Below are positions 29,044-40,000 of a DNA stretch of 64,000 bases, one piece after another. Each line of letters begins with the position of its first letter. Position 1 is the first letter of the stretch. This DNA is from Polyangium mundeleinium (GTDB taxonomy: Bacteria; Myxococcota_A; Polyangia; Polyangiales; Polyangiaceae). Made by a program: the position numbers and the translations under genes. The DNA lies in assembly GCF_028369105.1 (NCBI RefSeq), contig NZ_JAQNDO010000001.1, forward strand, positions 8,712,501 to 8,776,500. The letters run 5' to 3'. Under the pieces are notes generated by a model. That model saw only the letters and a list, made by a program, of their open reading frames with translations, ran no database searches and was not told the DNA's origin.

Positions 29044-29823
29044 TCAGGCGCCGTCCTCTTCCATCACGCGGAGCAGCGCCCAGAACATCGCCTCGCCGTC
29101 CCGCTCGCGTTCGACCGTCTTTCCGTGCACACGCGCCCATTCGAGCGCGAGCGGCAGCGGGATGCCCGCCTGCCGTTTGCCCGTGAGCTCCCCCGTCACC
29201 TTCGTCAGCACGTCGCCCATCGGCGACGGCCGCGGCGCAATCTCGATCCCCGGGTCGAGCGCCTCGCACAACGCCGGATCCGTCACCGCGTTGTATTCGC
29301 GGCACGCGATCGGCCGCTCCTCGTAAATGCTGCACAGGTCGCCTTCGAGGAACGGGCAATCGATCCGGAGCTCGTAATACCGCCGGCTCACGTCGTCCCA
29401 CGCCGCCGAGGACGTCGTCTCCTTCGAAACCAGCGAGGACCGCCCCTTCGGCGCCCGCGGATCCACGAGCCCCACCTGTTCGAGCCGCGCGATCGCCCGG
29501 ACGAACCGCTCGCGCACCTCCGCGCGGCGCGGCTCCGGCATCACGGCCACGACCTCACCGAGCCGCCGCGCTTCGATGGGCGAGGCCGGCACGAGCTGGC
29601 GGCAGCAATGGGTGCAGCCCTTCTGGCAGGAGATCTCCTTGCCCTGCGCCCGTACGTGCGCCGTCGAGATGGCCAGGATCGACGCCGAGAGCGACCGCGC
29701 GAGCGGCAAGAGCTCGGGCACCTGCGTGCGCCCGACCCGCACCTTGCATTCGATCTCGTGCTCCTCGCCGAGCACGTGCAGGTGCACCTTCGCGTCCTCG
29801 TACGCCTTGCGCGGGCTCTTCAC
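29044..29823 (-). CDS. YkgJ-type cysteine-cluster protein
   Basis: 259 aa. It carries the metal-binding pattern of the YkgJ/Fe-S-oxidoreductase-like family: CQKGCTHCC (about residues 50-58) and a second group CPFLEGDLCSIYEERPIACREYN (spacing Cx6C...RPxxCR). The cluster probably binds zinc or iron-sulphur. The GTG start at 29823 overlaps the stop of the preceding LNS2 gene (GTGA), implying translational coupling. It is the last gene of a five-gene minus-strand operon. Biochemical role unknown. Confidence 0.78.
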   Translation of the reverse strand: MKSPRKAYEDAKVHLHVLGEEHEIECKVRVGRTQVPELLPLARSLSASILAISTAHVRAQGKEISCQKGCTHCCRQLVPASPIEARRLGEVVAVMPEPRRAEVRERFVRAIARLEQVGLVDPRAPKGRSSLVSKETTSSAAWDDVSRRYYELRIDCPFLEGDLCSIYEERPIACREYNAVTDPALCEALDPGIEIAPRPSPMGDVLTKVTGELTGKRQAGIPLPLALEWARVHGKTVERERDGEAMFWALLRVMEEDGA

Positions 29824-30905
29824 GGACACACCGCCGGCAGCTCGCCGAGCGAAGGCAAGAGCGTTCGATAGTCGTCGTGCTTCACCCCGCCCCGCGCGTC
29901 GTCGGCGAGCTTGTAATAAAACGTCCGCGGGATCCCGGAGCTCCAGTACGCGTCCACGTCGCTCGGCATGTTCCCGAACGCGAGCTCGGGCAAGAGCCCC
30001 GTCGCCGTCTTCAGCAGGCTGAGCTCGCCCGATTTGAACGAAGCGGCAGCCCCGCCCATGCGCCCCGTGGCCGTCACCGAGGTGTGCACGATTCCCGGCG
30101 GAAACCCGCGCAGCCTGAGCCATTCGCGCGTCCGCGGTTCGAGCCAGTGCGGCCGCGCCGTCAGGTAAAACATGAAAAACCCTCGGCCCGAGAGCGCCCG
30201 CATCACGTCCACCGCGCCCGGGTGCGTCTGGGAATGGTTCCCCGTGAGCACGTCCCCGACGAGCGCCTCTTCCTTTTCGGTCAACGTGCCGTCGATGTCC
30301 GTCACCACGATCCGCGCGCCGGCCGGCAGCACTTCGAGGAACAAGTCCACGCTCGTCCCATCGCCCGCGACCACCAATTTGATCCGGTGCCGCCCCACGC
30401 CGAGCGGGCCGCCGGGCAGCACCTGCGCGAGATTCACGAAGATCTGCCCGCCCCCATCCGCGACGCCGACCACCGCCGGGTGCGAGCCCTCGTCCTCGGT
30501 CGTGCGGTACGTCCCGACCTTCTCCCACGCAGCCCCGCAGCCGCGGAGCAAATACACGTCGATGTCTTCGTCCTTCAGATCCTTGTCCGCGGGCCCATAT
30601 GCGAATTTCCCGAGCACCCATTGCGGGGTGCCCGGGAGCAGGAACAGATCCCGACCCCGGTGCCGCGCGCCGAGCGCGCTCGCAAGAAGCCCCGAGCGGT
30701 TGTGCCGGAATTCCCGCTTCGATGGCGCGGGAAAGGGCGTATCACACGAGGGCCGGAGCGCGCAGGGGCCGGCCGGAACCACGGGGGGCGGCGCGGCCGC
30801 GGTCTGCGCGACGGCAGGGGGGCGGCTCTGCGCAGGTGCGCCCGAGCAAGCGGCCAGGGAGACGGCGAGGCCTGCAATCGCGAAAGATCGAGCGAAGAAA
30901 TCCAC
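29820..30905 (-). CDS. LNS2 (lipin/Smp2)-like HAD phosphatase lipoprotein
   Basis: 361 aa from a GTG. An N-terminal lipobox (SLAAC, Cys at 20) anchors it to a membrane. The C-terminal half is an LNS2-type HAD domain: catalytic VVTDIDGTLT (about residues 203-212), then YLTARPHWL...RTREWL and GFPPGIVHTS. Eukaryotic relatives are phosphatidate phosphatases or phosphatidylinositol transfer proteins. A periplasmic lipid phosphatase is a fair inference. It sits mid-operon, 61 bp after the membrane-protein gene and overlapping the YkgJ-type gene. Confidence 0.8.
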   Translation of the reverse strand: MDFFARSFAIAGLAVSLAACSGAPAQSRPPAVAQTAAAPPPVVPAGPCALRPSCDTPFPAPSKREFRHNRSGLLASALGARHRGRDLFLLPGTPQWVLGKFAYGPADKDLKDEDIDVYLLRGCGAAWEKVGTYRTTEDEGSHPAVVGVADGGGQIFVNLAQVLPGGPLGVGRHRIKLVVAGDGTSVDLFLEVLPAGARIVVTDIDGTLTEKEEALVGDVLTGNHSQTHPGAVDVMRALSGRGFFMFYLTARPHWLEPRTREWLRLRGFPPGIVHTSVTATGRMGGAAASFKSGELSLLKTATGLLPELAFGNMPSDVDAYWSSGIPRTFYYKLADDARGGVKHDDYRTLLPSLGELPAVCP

Positions 30906-30966
30906 GAGGAGGCGGATGATGCCAGAACCCGCGGGAGGCGAGAAGCGCGTCGTTCGCCCGAACGTT

Positions 30967-31887
30967 CTAGCCGGCGCCGTCGATTGCCGCCGCCTCGTCG
31001 GGCTCCAGAAACGGCCGCACTTCCTCGATCGATTCCCGCGAGACGATGGCCTTGCCCGCCGGCGACAGGTGGACGAGGAGCTGGACGAGCGGAGGCGCCG
31101 CCGCCGTGACCGCGTCTTTCACGACGTCGAGGTCGGGCGCGCGCTGCGCGAGCAAGACGTACGCCGCCGCCGCGCGGTGCTCCGGGGTTTGCCCGAGGTC
31201 GGCCACGATCGACGGCAGTTCGCCGAGCTCGATGGGCGCCTGCTCGCGATACCCCGCCCGTTTGTTCCCGGCCGCCGCGAACGTCGCGAGCGCTTCGAGC
31301 CACGCTGCGATCGGCCGGCCCTGCCGAGCGAGCGCCCGCGCCACGGGCGGCGCCGGCAGGATCGGCCCCGCGCGGCGCTGCTCGTACGATCGCAGGAGCG
31401 CAACCGCGCTCGCATGGACGCTCTTGCCGAAGAGCGGCACCCGCGCGAAGACGCGCCCGCTCGCGTTCGTCAGGGCCAACGTCGGAATGCCACGCCAATC
31501 GGGCTCGATTTGCGCGGGGCCAAGGAGCATCCACGGATAATACGTGACGAGGCCAGAGACCGCGCAACGCACGCCGGCCTCGTCGAGCGCGAGCTCCACA
31601 CGCAGGGCCTGCAAAAATGGGCTGACGAGGGTGACCGCCGCGGTGAGGAGCGTGATCGCGACGAACACGAGCGGGATGAGGTAAAGGTCCTCCTGCTCGA
31701 ACGTCCGCTCCACGACGGAGCCCCACACGAGGTAGGCCATGAGGCCCGCCGCGACCCCGCCGGTCAGGAGGGCCCGCCTGACGGGCTCCGCAGGGAGCCC
31801 TGTCGGGCGGAGCGAAGGCGCGAGGAGGCCCTTGCGATGGTGGAGGCTCTCCTGCTGCCGGAGAGGCTGAATCACTTCGAACGGCAA
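30967..31887 (-). CDS. Hypothetical two-TM membrane protein
   Basis: 306 aa from a TTG (31887) or an in-frame GTG at 31875; neither has a strong ribosome site. Membrane helices lie at about residues 38-60 and 68-92. A beta-rich PH-like domain (VELALDEAGVRCAVSGLVTYYPW, then LALTNASGRVFARVPLF) and an alpha-helical C-terminus follow. It is 12 bp downstream of the non-catalytic M16 gene, so it is probably in the same transcript. I do not recognise the family. Confidence 0.7.
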   Translation of the reverse strand: MPFEVIQPLRQQESLHHRKGLLAPSLRPTGLPAEPVRRALLTGGVAAGLMAYLVWGSVVERTFEQEDLYLIPLVFVAITLLTAAVTLVSPFLQALRVELALDEAGVRCAVSGLVTYYPWMLLGPAQIEPDWRGIPTLALTNASGRVFARVPLFGKSVHASAVALLRSYEQRRAGPILPAPPVARALARQGRPIAAWLEALATFAAAGNKRAGYREQAPIELGELPSIVADLGQTPEHRAAAAYVLLAQRAPDLDVVKDAVTAAAPPLVQLLVHLSPAGKAIVSRESIEEVRPFLEPDEAAAIDGAG

Positions 31888-31899
31888 GGCAGGGCTCGA

Positions 31900-33516
31900 C
31901 TACCGCCCGAGGTTGACCCTCGGCCGCCCGGTCGGCCCGACCGGCGCGCCCGCATCTTTCTTCGACTCTGGCTTCGCGTCCTTCTTCGCCGGCGCCTTTC
32001 GCACCTCGACGCCTCCGAGATCCAGCGCCGCGAGCTCCTTCTCCACGACGGCCGCGTCTCCGACCACGATCACGCGCATCTGATCGGGCCGCAGATACTT
32101 CTCGGCCACCCGCTTCACGTCCTCGGGCGTGATCTTCGAGATCCGCGAGGGGCGCGTGGCGAGCTCGTCGAGGGGCAGCCCCTGAACCGCCAGGGATGCG
32201 AGCGTCCCCGCCGTCTCGCCGGCCGTCTCGAAGCGCGCCGGGAGCTGCCGGACGAGGCTCGCCTTGGCATCGGCGAGATCCTCCGCGGACACAGGCTCCT
32301 TCCGCAGCCGCTCGATCTCGGCAAAGATCTCCCGCACGGCCTTTGCCGTCGCGGGCGTCATGATCGCCCCGCCCGCGGTGAAAGGCCCGGGGCCGTGGCG
32401 CATGTCGAAGCCGCTCCGCGCGCCGTACGTGTAGGCGTGTTTCTCGCGCAGGTTCATGTTGAGCCGGCTCGTGAACTGCCCGCCGAGCAGCGTGTTCATG
32501 ACCATCAGGGCGTCGAAGTCCGCGTTTTTCCGGGGCACCCCCGCGAGCGTCACGGCGACGTACGATTGCGTGGCGCCCGGCCGATCCACGAGGAAGACCC
32601 GCTTCTCGCCCTTGCCCACGGCCGGCGGATCCTTCGGCGTTTTCGCCGGGGTCCCTTGGCCCTTCCACGCGGCAAAGCTCTTCTCGACGAGCGCGAGGGC
32701 CGCGGCCTTGTCGATGTCGCCCGCGATCGTGACCGTCGTGTGCTCCGGCCGGAAGAGCGCCGCGTGCTGGCGCGAAAGCTCCGCGGGCTTGATCGCCTTG
32801 ACGGACGCCTCGGTGCCGATGAGCGGCTCGCGGTAGGGGTGCCCCGCCGGGTAGAGCCGCTCGGTGATCGCATTCTGGAGGAGCACGCCGGGCTGATCGG
32901 CCTGCTGCAGGATCGACGTGAGCCGCCGCGCGCGCTCGCGCTCGAGCTCCGCCGCATCGAAGGCCGGGTTCAGCACCACGTCGGCGAGGACCGCGAAGAG
33001 CTCGGGCGTCTTCTCGGGCAGCGCTTGCGCCGTCAGGCCCACGCCGTCGTGATCCGCCCACACGCCGTACCGCGCGCCGAGCGCGCCGAGCTCCTCGGAG
33101 AGCTTGATGGCCGATCGCTGCTTCGTGCCGGAGAGCATCATGGCGGCCATGGCGCTCGTGAGCCCGGGTGAAGGCTCCTGCTCCGCGCCGCGGTTCACCA
33201 CGATGTTCACCGCGACGACCGGCATCTCGCGCCGCATCACGTAGAGCACGCGCAGCCCGTTCGGCAGGCGCGCCTCGTCGATCTTCGGCGCGAGGAACGG
33301 CATGTCGGCCCCGGCTTGCGGCGGGGTCTTCCGGAACGAGGGATCCTCGGGCGGAGGCGCGGCCGCCTCCTTGGGCGCCTGCTCGGTGGCCACGGGATCC
33401 GGCGGGGGATCGGGCGGCGGGGGCACGACGGGCGCGGGCGTCTGGCACGCGGCGAGCGAGACAAGGGAGAGGCCGAGCAAGGCCACGATCTGCGAGCGGC
33501 GAGCGAGCTTCTTCAC
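31900..33516 (-). CDS. M16-family peptidase, non-catalytic subunit (lipoprotein)
   Basis: 538 aa. The lipobox SLAAC (Cys at about 24) is followed by a Pro-rich linker and two M16 half-domains. At the position of the catalytic HxxEH, this protein reads LTSAMAAMMLSGT, so the zinc site is missing. The second-half segment REKHAYTYGARSGF keeps the Arg/Tyr pair region that assists substrate binding in partner subunits. The arrangement matches bacterial M16 heterodimers and the alpha subunit of mitochondrial processing peptidase. Its GTG start overlaps the stop of the catalytic gene (GTGA), giving equal coupled expression. Confidence 0.88.
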   Translation of the reverse strand: MKKLARRSQIVALLGLSLVSLAACQTPAPVVPPPPDPPPDPVATEQAPKEAAAPPPEDPSFRKTPPQAGADMPFLAPKIDEARLPNGLRVLYVMRREMPVVAVNIVVNRGAEQEPSPGLTSAMAAMMLSGTKQRSAIKLSEELGALGARYGVWADHDGVGLTAQALPEKTPELFAVLADVVLNPAFDAAELERERARRLTSILQQADQPGVLLQNAITERLYPAGHPYREPLIGTEASVKAIKPAELSRQHAALFRPEHTTVTIAGDIDKAAALALVEKSFAAWKGQGTPAKTPKDPPAVGKGEKRVFLVDRPGATQSYVAVTLAGVPRKNADFDALMVMNTLLGGQFTSRLNMNLREKHAYTYGARSGFDMRHGPGPFTAGGAIMTPATAKAVREIFAEIERLRKEPVSAEDLADAKASLVRQLPARFETAGETAGTLASLAVQGLPLDELATRPSRISKITPEDVKRVAEKYLRPDQMRVIVVGDAAVVEKELAALDLGGVEVRKAPAKKDAKPESKKDAGAPVGPTGRPRVNLGR

Positions 33517-34967
33517 GGCATCCCTCCCACGAGGCGACCGGCGCGCGGCGCGTCCGCGACGGGCCGCACGAACGTGACGACGCGTTTGTCCTTCGGCAGG
33601 TACGTCGCGAGCGCCCGGGTCACGTCGCCGGCGACGACCTTCTCGTACCGGGCGAGGTCTTTCTCGAAAAACCCGGGATCGCCGGTGCGTCGATTGTAGT
33701 TGTTCAAAAGATCGGCCCGCCCCGTGACGCGCTCGGCGCCGAACACGAGCCCCGAGAGCGCGCGCGTCTTGGCCCGATCCACCTCCGCGGCGGCGGGCGG
33801 CGCGGCGCGCAGCTTGTCGAGCTCCTCGTCGACGACCTTGAAGGCCTCGTCGAGGTTCTTGTCCTTCTGCAGGGTGATCGTGATCTCGAAGACGCTGGCG
33901 AGCTCCGCGGACTCCTGCGAGGCCGTGACGCTCTGGGCGATCTGCATGTCGTAGACGAGCCGCTTGTAAAGGCGGCTCGATTTGCCGCTCGCGAGCACGT
34001 CGGAGACCATGTCGAGCTCCGCATCGCCGGGCGCGTAATGCGGCGGCGTGGTCCAGGAGATCACGATCCGCGGGAGCGTGACGCCCGCCTCGACGTCGAG
34101 CCGCACTTCCTTCGTGAGCGGCGAGGGCACGGGTCCGCGAACGGGCTTCGCGTCGGCCCCGCGCGGAAGGCCCCCGAAATACTTCGCGACGAGCTCCTTC
34201 GCCTTCGCCGGCTGGAAATCCCCCGCGATGACGAGCGTCGCGTTGTTCGGCACGTAGTACCGCTTGAAGAACGCGCGTACGTCCTCGAACGTCGCGGCGT
34301 CGAGGTCCTGGGGCGTGCCGATCGTGAGCCGATGGTAGGGGTGCGTCGGCGGGAACAAAGTGGAGCGCACGAACTGCCGCACGAGGCCGTAGGGCGCGTT
34401 CTCGTAGTTCTGCCGGCGCTCGTTTTTCACGACCTCGCGCTGGCTCTTGAACGTCTCGTCGTTGGCGTGGTCGAGGAGGAAGCCCATGCGGTCGCTCTCC
34501 AGCCAGAGCGCGAGGCCGAGCTCCCCGGACGGTACGGTCTCGTAATAGTTCGTCCGGTCCGTGTTCGTCGTGCCGTTCCTGTCGCTCGCGCCGGCGCGCT
34601 CGAGGTAGCGGAAGAACTGATCCTCGCCGACGTTGCGCGAGCCCTGGAACATCACGTGCTCGAAGAGGTGCGCGAAGCCGTTCCGCCCAGGGCCCTCGTC
34701 CTTGGATCCCACGTGGTACCAGACGTTCACCGCGACCACGGGTGTGCGGTGATCCTCGTGCAGGATCACCTCGAGGCCGTTCGAAAGGACATACTTCTCG
34801 AACGGCAAAGCCACGCGCATGCCCGGCGCCCCGGGGGGGTTGGGTGAGGGCGCGGGCGCGGGCGGCGTGGTGGCGGCCACCTGGGCCAGGGAAAGGCCCG
34901 TCGGCACGGCGAGCAAGGCGAGGGACACGAGCCCGAAGGCGGCCCTCCTCGGTATTCGGCGCAGCAT
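33513..34967 (-). CDS. M16-family zinc metallopeptidase, catalytic subunit
   Basis: 484 aa from the ATG at 34967; the open frame further upstream is not needed. A signal peptide ends near LSLAQVAA. The inverted zinc motif HLFEH (about residue 96), with the distal Glu in an ESDRMGF/NERRQNYE region, identifies M16 (pitrilysin/processing-peptidase) enzymes. It should work in the periplasm with the non-catalytic subunit encoded immediately downstream. It is the first gene of the operon M16-M16-membrane protein-LNS2-YkgJ. Confidence 0.92.
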   Translation of the reverse strand: MLRRIPRRAAFGLVSLALLAVPTGLSLAQVAATTPPAPAPSPNPPGAPGMRVALPFEKYVLSNGLEVILHEDHRTPVVAVNVWYHVGSKDEGPGRNGFAHLFEHVMFQGSRNVGEDQFFRYLERAGASDRNGTTNTDRTNYYETVPSGELGLALWLESDRMGFLLDHANDETFKSQREVVKNERRQNYENAPYGLVRQFVRSTLFPPTHPYHRLTIGTPQDLDAATFEDVRAFFKRYYVPNNATLVIAGDFQPAKAKELVAKYFGGLPRGADAKPVRGPVPSPLTKEVRLDVEAGVTLPRIVISWTTPPHYAPGDAELDMVSDVLASGKSSRLYKRLVYDMQIAQSVTASQESAELASVFEITITLQKDKNLDEAFKVVDEELDKLRAAPPAAAEVDRAKTRALSGLVFGAERVTGRADLLNNYNRRTGDPGFFEKDLARYEKVVAGDVTRALATYLPKDKRVVTFVRPVADAPRAGRLVGGMP

Positions 34968-35104
34968 CGCGGCCCTTGTAGCAAATTCTCGGGCCCGCGG
35001 CCCTCGGGATCCGCCCCTCCCGGCCTTCCGGGAACTCCGCGCAGCAAGCTGTTGTCGCGCTCCGAAGACCAGCCTAAGCCAGGCACAACGAGAGCGAGAT
35101 ACCC

Positions 35105-36859
35105 ATGCGAAGGCTTTTTCAACGCTCGGGGGCTCCACGCGGACAAGCCGCGTTGCGCCCCCGAACCCCCGTCCCTCTGTTTCTCCTCCTTGTCGCCATG
35201 GCCGGATGCAGCGCGTCCCCCACCCCCGGCCCCCAGACGCCCGTGAACGCGGGCCCCGAAACCCCCACCCCGGACACCACGAAGCCGCCCGCGCCGGATG
35301 CGACCGCCAACGCCGAGCCCAAACCCAAGCCCGACGACGCCAAGCCGGCCGGCGGCGACAAAGCCGCCTACCGCGAGGAGGAGCTCAACGAGCCGAAGTT
35401 CGATCTCGTGATCACGCCCCTGCCCGCGACCCCGAAAGGCCTGTCCGCGGCGCCCAAGGCGTGCGACGCGTTCGTCAAACGAAAGCCCGCGGCCGCGCCC
35501 GTGTGCGCCGAGCGCGCGCAGGCGCTCGAAGCGCTCGACAAGGCCCTCGCCGAAGGGAACGCGGACAAACGAGACGCAGCCCTCGCAGGCCTGGAGTCGT
35601 GCACGGGATTGCCGCCGGGCATCACGCGCGCGCTCCGCGCCGAGCTCGCGCCCACGGCCTGCGCCGACGTGATCCTGGAGCCCGTGATCGCCGCGCCCCC
35701 GAAGGGCATCGACGGCGCCGTCTACACGACGATGCGCGGCCTCGCGACGGCAGCTCGGCTCTCGCGCGCCGGCGACGCGCCCCCCAAGATCGCGGCGCCT
35801 TACGACAAGAAGAAGCTGCTCACGTTCATCGGCGGGCCGATGAAGGACTGGGTCGCCGAGCAGGCGACGGCCATCCAGGCGCTCTCGAACGAGGGCGCGG
35901 GCCTGCGCTCATATGCGCGCGGCGTCGCGGCCATCGAGGCCGGCATGGCCGATCTCCGGCTCGTCGAGGCCGTCCGCGCGGTGCCGCTGCCGCCCGAGCT
36001 CGCGAAGGACCCGGAGGCCCGGAACATCTACTACGCCGAGCTCGATCAGACGCTCGACCCGCGCAAGGACCGCGGTCGCGACGCCACGCTCGTGGGCCTG
36101 CGGGATCTCGCGGTCGTGGGCGTCCTGCGCGACGCGCGGATCGACCGCGCCCGCGGGCTGCTCTCGCGCCTCTACGGCGGCCGGCGCATCGACGCGCTCG
36201 ATGGGCTCGTGGTGCCGCCCCTGTCGAAGGCCGCGCCCGCGGACGTGACCGAGCGGCTCGCGACGAAGCTGCCGACGTTCTACGCGGGCCAGCTCCTGCC
36301 GAAGGACGCCGCGGCGAAGGCCGGCGTGCTGCGCGCCCTGATCGAGCGAGGGGTGCCGCTTTCGTACCGCGCGGCGCTCAAAACCGAGAAGCTCCCCGAC
36401 GACGCGCGCCGCATGTATGCGCGTGCGCGCGTCGAGCTCGGGCGCGTCTACCTGCGCGCCGTCGATTTTGATCAAGCCGCGTCGTTGTATGCCGGTCTGC
36501 CCGAGGGAGCCCGCACGGACGAGGATGCCTTTTTCGCCGCGCTCGTCACCGCGCTGCGAAACGGGCCCGAGGACGCGGCCACGATGGTCCGCACGGCACC
36601 GGTGTCGATGCTCGGCATGGGGCAGATCGCCGGCCTCGACACGATCACGAAGGCGAAAGGCCCCTTTGCGGGCGCCGCGGCCTTCGACGCCGCGCTGATC
36701 AAGCAGATCACGGCGCCCATCGGCGCGGACGCGGCCTATTTCCGCGACGTCGCGGCGCGATTCCGCGAGGCCGCAGGCCTGCTCGGCGACGCCGCCCAGC
36801 GCAAGGCCGCCGAAGACCGCGCCAAGGCCGCCGAGGCCACGGCGAGCGCCATTCACTGA
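35105..36859 (+). CDS. Large hypothetical lipoprotein
   Basis: 584 aa. Signal peptide with lipobox MAGC (Cys at about 34), then a Pro/Thr/Lys-rich linker of about 50 residues. The remainder is alpha-helical with TPR/SLR-like features (for example YARARVELGRVYLRAVDFDQAASLYAGL around 440). The C-terminus is Lys/Ala/Glu-rich. Two Cys pairs in residues 115-180 could form disulphides. No family recognised. It is divergent from the M16 operon (137-bp gap). Confidence 0.72.
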   Translation: MRRLFQRSGAPRGQAALRPRTPVPLFLLLVAMAGCSASPTPGPQTPVNAGPETPTPDTTKPPAPDATANAEPKPKPDDAKPAGGDKAAYREEELNEPKFDLVITPLPATPKGLSAAPKACDAFVKRKPAAAPVCAERAQALEALDKALAEGNADKRDAALAGLESCTGLPPGITRALRAELAPTACADVILEPVIAAPPKGIDGAVYTTMRGLATAARLSRAGDAPPKIAAPYDKKKLLTFIGGPMKDWVAEQATAIQALSNEGAGLRSYARGVAAIEAGMADLRLVEAVRAVPLPPELAKDPEARNIYYAELDQTLDPRKDRGRDATLVGLRDLAVVGVLRDARIDRARGLLSRLYGGRRIDALDGLVVPPLSKAAPADVTERLATKLPTFYAGQLLPKDAAAKAGVLRALIERGVPLSYRAALKTEKLPDDARRMYARARVELGRVYLRAVDFDQAASLYAGLPEGARTDEDAFFAALVTALRNGPEDAATMVRTAPVSMLGMGQIAGLDTITKAKGPFAGAAAFDAALIKQITAPIGADAAYFRDVAARFREAAGLLGDAAQRKAAEDRAKAAEATASAIH

Positions 36860-36972
36860 CCTGCTATCCCCCCGCATTCTGTCCCGCCGCCGAAAGGCCG
36901 TCCCTACGCGAATTTGATGCGCGTTTCCGGGGAGCGAAAACGATTACGCACGCGCGCTCTGTTGACGTAACG

Positions 36973-37002
36973 TTGACGCGAACGTGACGGGCTCGATATC
37001 GT
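36973..37002 (+). promoter_or_regulatory. Candidate promoter for the ATPase-GAF-PAS-STAS gene
   Basis: TTGACG (36973-36978), 18-bp spacer, TATCGT (36997-37002), in the 225-bp gap before 37085. A second TTGACG starts at 36962. The gap shows nothing else. Confidence 0.4.
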
Positions 37003-37084
37003 ACGAGGCCCCTCGCTTACACGCAGCCCGACCTTTCGCCCGCGATTGGGTCGAACGGCGCGTGGTGCGTCCCAGGAAACTTTC

Positions 37085-40000
37085 GTGGAATCGACAGCGT
37101 CCCACCGCAATGCGACGCCGCCCGCCGCGGCACACCCCCATGACGACGCGCTCCTCCGTCTGGAAAGCGCGATGCTCCGCGTCGCGGCCGGCGGCGCGCC
37201 CGAGCTGCTCCTCTTGGGCGGCGGGACAGGCGCCGCCCGCTCCCAGCTCCTGCGCTCGTTCTGCGAGAGCGCGATCGGGCTGTGCACGCTCGTGCTCTCG
37301 GGCGAGGGCAACCTGACCCACGCGGGTGAACCCTACGGCCCGATCGTCGCCGCGCTCCGCCGCGTCGCCCCGACGCTCGGCAGCGAGCCCGGCTCCCTCG
37401 GCCCGCTCCTCCGCCAGCGCGCCGAGGAGGCCATGCTCGGCAACGGCCGCCTGCTGCTCGACCTCTGCCCGGCGCTCGCCTCCTTCGTGCCGGACGATCG
37501 TCCCGCGGAACCCCTGCCCCCCGCGCTCGCCGACGAGCGCATGACGACGACCCTGCTCCGCCTGTTCGCGGCGCTCGCCGTGCCCGAGCGGCCGATCGTG
37601 CTCGCGCTCTCGCACATCGACGCGGCCGACAGCGCGACGTTGCGCCTCCTCATGCGCCTCCTGGAGAGCACCGAGTGCCGGTATCTGCTGATCGCCGCGA
37701 CGTTGTCGGACGGCGCGCACGCGGCCTGGAAGGAGACGCTCGGGCCGTGGGTCCAGAAAAGCGGGGCCCGCGTGGACGGCGTGCACCTCGGCACGCAGAT
37801 CGACGCGGAGATGCTGGCGAGGCGCGCCGCCGTCGCGTTTCTCCCGGAGCCCTCGCGTCTCGCGCTCGCCGCCGCCGCTTGCCTCGGCAGGTCGGCCGAT
37901 CTCGATGCTGTCGCGGCGGCGCTCGGCACAAGCCCGGTCGAGGCCGCCGCCCGCCTCGCGCCCGCCGAGGCGTCCGATCTGCTCGGCCGCGAGGGCGCCG
38001 CGTACGTGTTCGCCGACGCCCTGTCCGCGCGTGACCTCCGGCGCGAGGCCACGAACGACGACCCCGCGCGCCTCGCGGCGATGCACCTGCGCATCGGCGC
38101 CTTCCTCACGCGCGGGATGGGCGAGGACGAGCCCAACACACGGCTCTACGAGGCGGCCGGGCACATCCTGCTCGGGAAAACCGCAGCCCCCCGCGCGGCG
38201 CTCGCGCCCGGGGAGAGGGCGCGGCTCTGCGCGATCACCTTCGCCGCCGCCCGGCGCGCGCGGGCCGCGGGCGCTTCGAGCGTCGCGGCCGACCACCTCG
38301 GCGTGGCGGGCGACCTGCTCGAAGGCCACGACGATCCCGCGGAGATCTCGCCCGACCTCACCTGGAAGATCCGCCTCGCGCAGGCCGAGTGCGCCGCCAA
38401 GCGCGGCGATCGGCGCGAGACCGAGGCGCGCGTCGAAGAACTCCGGCGGCGCGCGCGAAATGAGCTGGAGGGACACGCTGCGGCGCGGATCCTCATCGAC
38501 CTGCACGCGGGCCTCGGCGAGCACGAGAAGGCCTACGCCTGCGCCGTGGCCTGCCTCGCGCCCCTCGGCGTGCGCCTGCCCGAACGGCCGGGCCCCGACG
38601 ACGTCGCGGCGGCATTCGAGGCGACGTGGAACGCGCTCGGCGACCGCGCGATCGAGGAGATCGCCGACCTCGAGTCCATGACGAACCCCGACGCGCTCGC
38701 GGCCACGGCGGCGCTCTTCGCGGTCCACCCCTCCGCACATGCGCTCGGGCCCGACGTCGCCGACATCGTCGCCTGCCACCTCGTGCGGCTCTCGCTCCTC
38801 CACGGCAACGCGGCCGCGTCCGTGGTCGGACACGTCGCGTTCGGCGCGGCGCTCGTGGGGCGCCTCGGGGATCACCGGGGCGGCTACCGCTTCGGCAAGG
38901 TGGCGATGGACCTCTGCGAGCAGATGGGCTCGGCGCTGCTCCAGGGCATCGTCGGCGCGTGCTTCGCCACGAACATCTCCATCTGGACGCACCACCTGCG
39001 CGCGAGCATCGCCTATTCGAGGCGCGCCCACGAGGCGGCCCTCTCCTCCGGCAACACCCCGTGCGCGCGGCGCAGCGGCGCCCTCGTCGCGCTCTTCATG
39101 CTCCTGAAAGGCGATCCGCTCGACGACGTCGCCCGCGAGCTGCGAAACCACGAGGCGGCGCGCCGGGATGCAAACGATCCCGACGGCATCGGCGAGCTCA
39201 TCGGCACGATCGAGCGATTCGTTGCACAACAAAAGGGCCGCGCCGTCCCGCCGCCCGCGCGTCGGGACGATCTCGCGCCCGAGCCGAACTTCGGCCCGCA
39301 GCTCCCCACGGCCCCGATGCGCTTCGGTACGGTCATACGGCGCGTGCTCGACCTCGCCGCCCTCGTCCTCGCTGGCGAGAACGACGACGCGCTCCTCGTG
39401 AGCGCGTCGCTCCGGGCCCACGCCCCCGCGTTCGCCTCGCAGGTCCTCCTCCCGGAGGAGCGGTATTTCGCGGCCCTCGCCGAGGCCGGCCGCCGCACAC
39501 CCACGACGCTCGCCGCCCGCCTCGCCGCGCTCGACGATCTCGCCTCGGACCTCGAGCGCTGGGCCGATCGTTGCCCCGAGAACTTCCAGCACAAACACGC
39601 GCTCGTCCTCGCCGAACGCAGCCGCCTCGCCGGCCGCGACGTCGACGCGATGCGCCTCTACGACCAGGCCATCGCCGCCGCCCGCGACAACGGTTTTACC
39701 CACGGCGAGGCCATCGCCGCCGACGCCGCCGTCCGGTTCTACGTCGACCGCGGCTTCCCCACGATCGCCGCGGCCTACCTGCGCCTCGCGCGCGCGGCCT
39801 ACGCCCGCTGGGGCGCGGGCGGCAAGGTCGAGAAGCTCGATCGCCGGTACGCCAAGCTCGTCGAGGACCCCCTCGCGGGCACCTCGAAGCCCCCGCTCCG
39901 CGGTGGATCGAGCCTCGACATCGACGTCCTCGCTGCGGTCCAGACGGCGCACGCCGTCTCCGAGGAGATCGTCCTGCAGCACCTCATCGTCACGCTCATG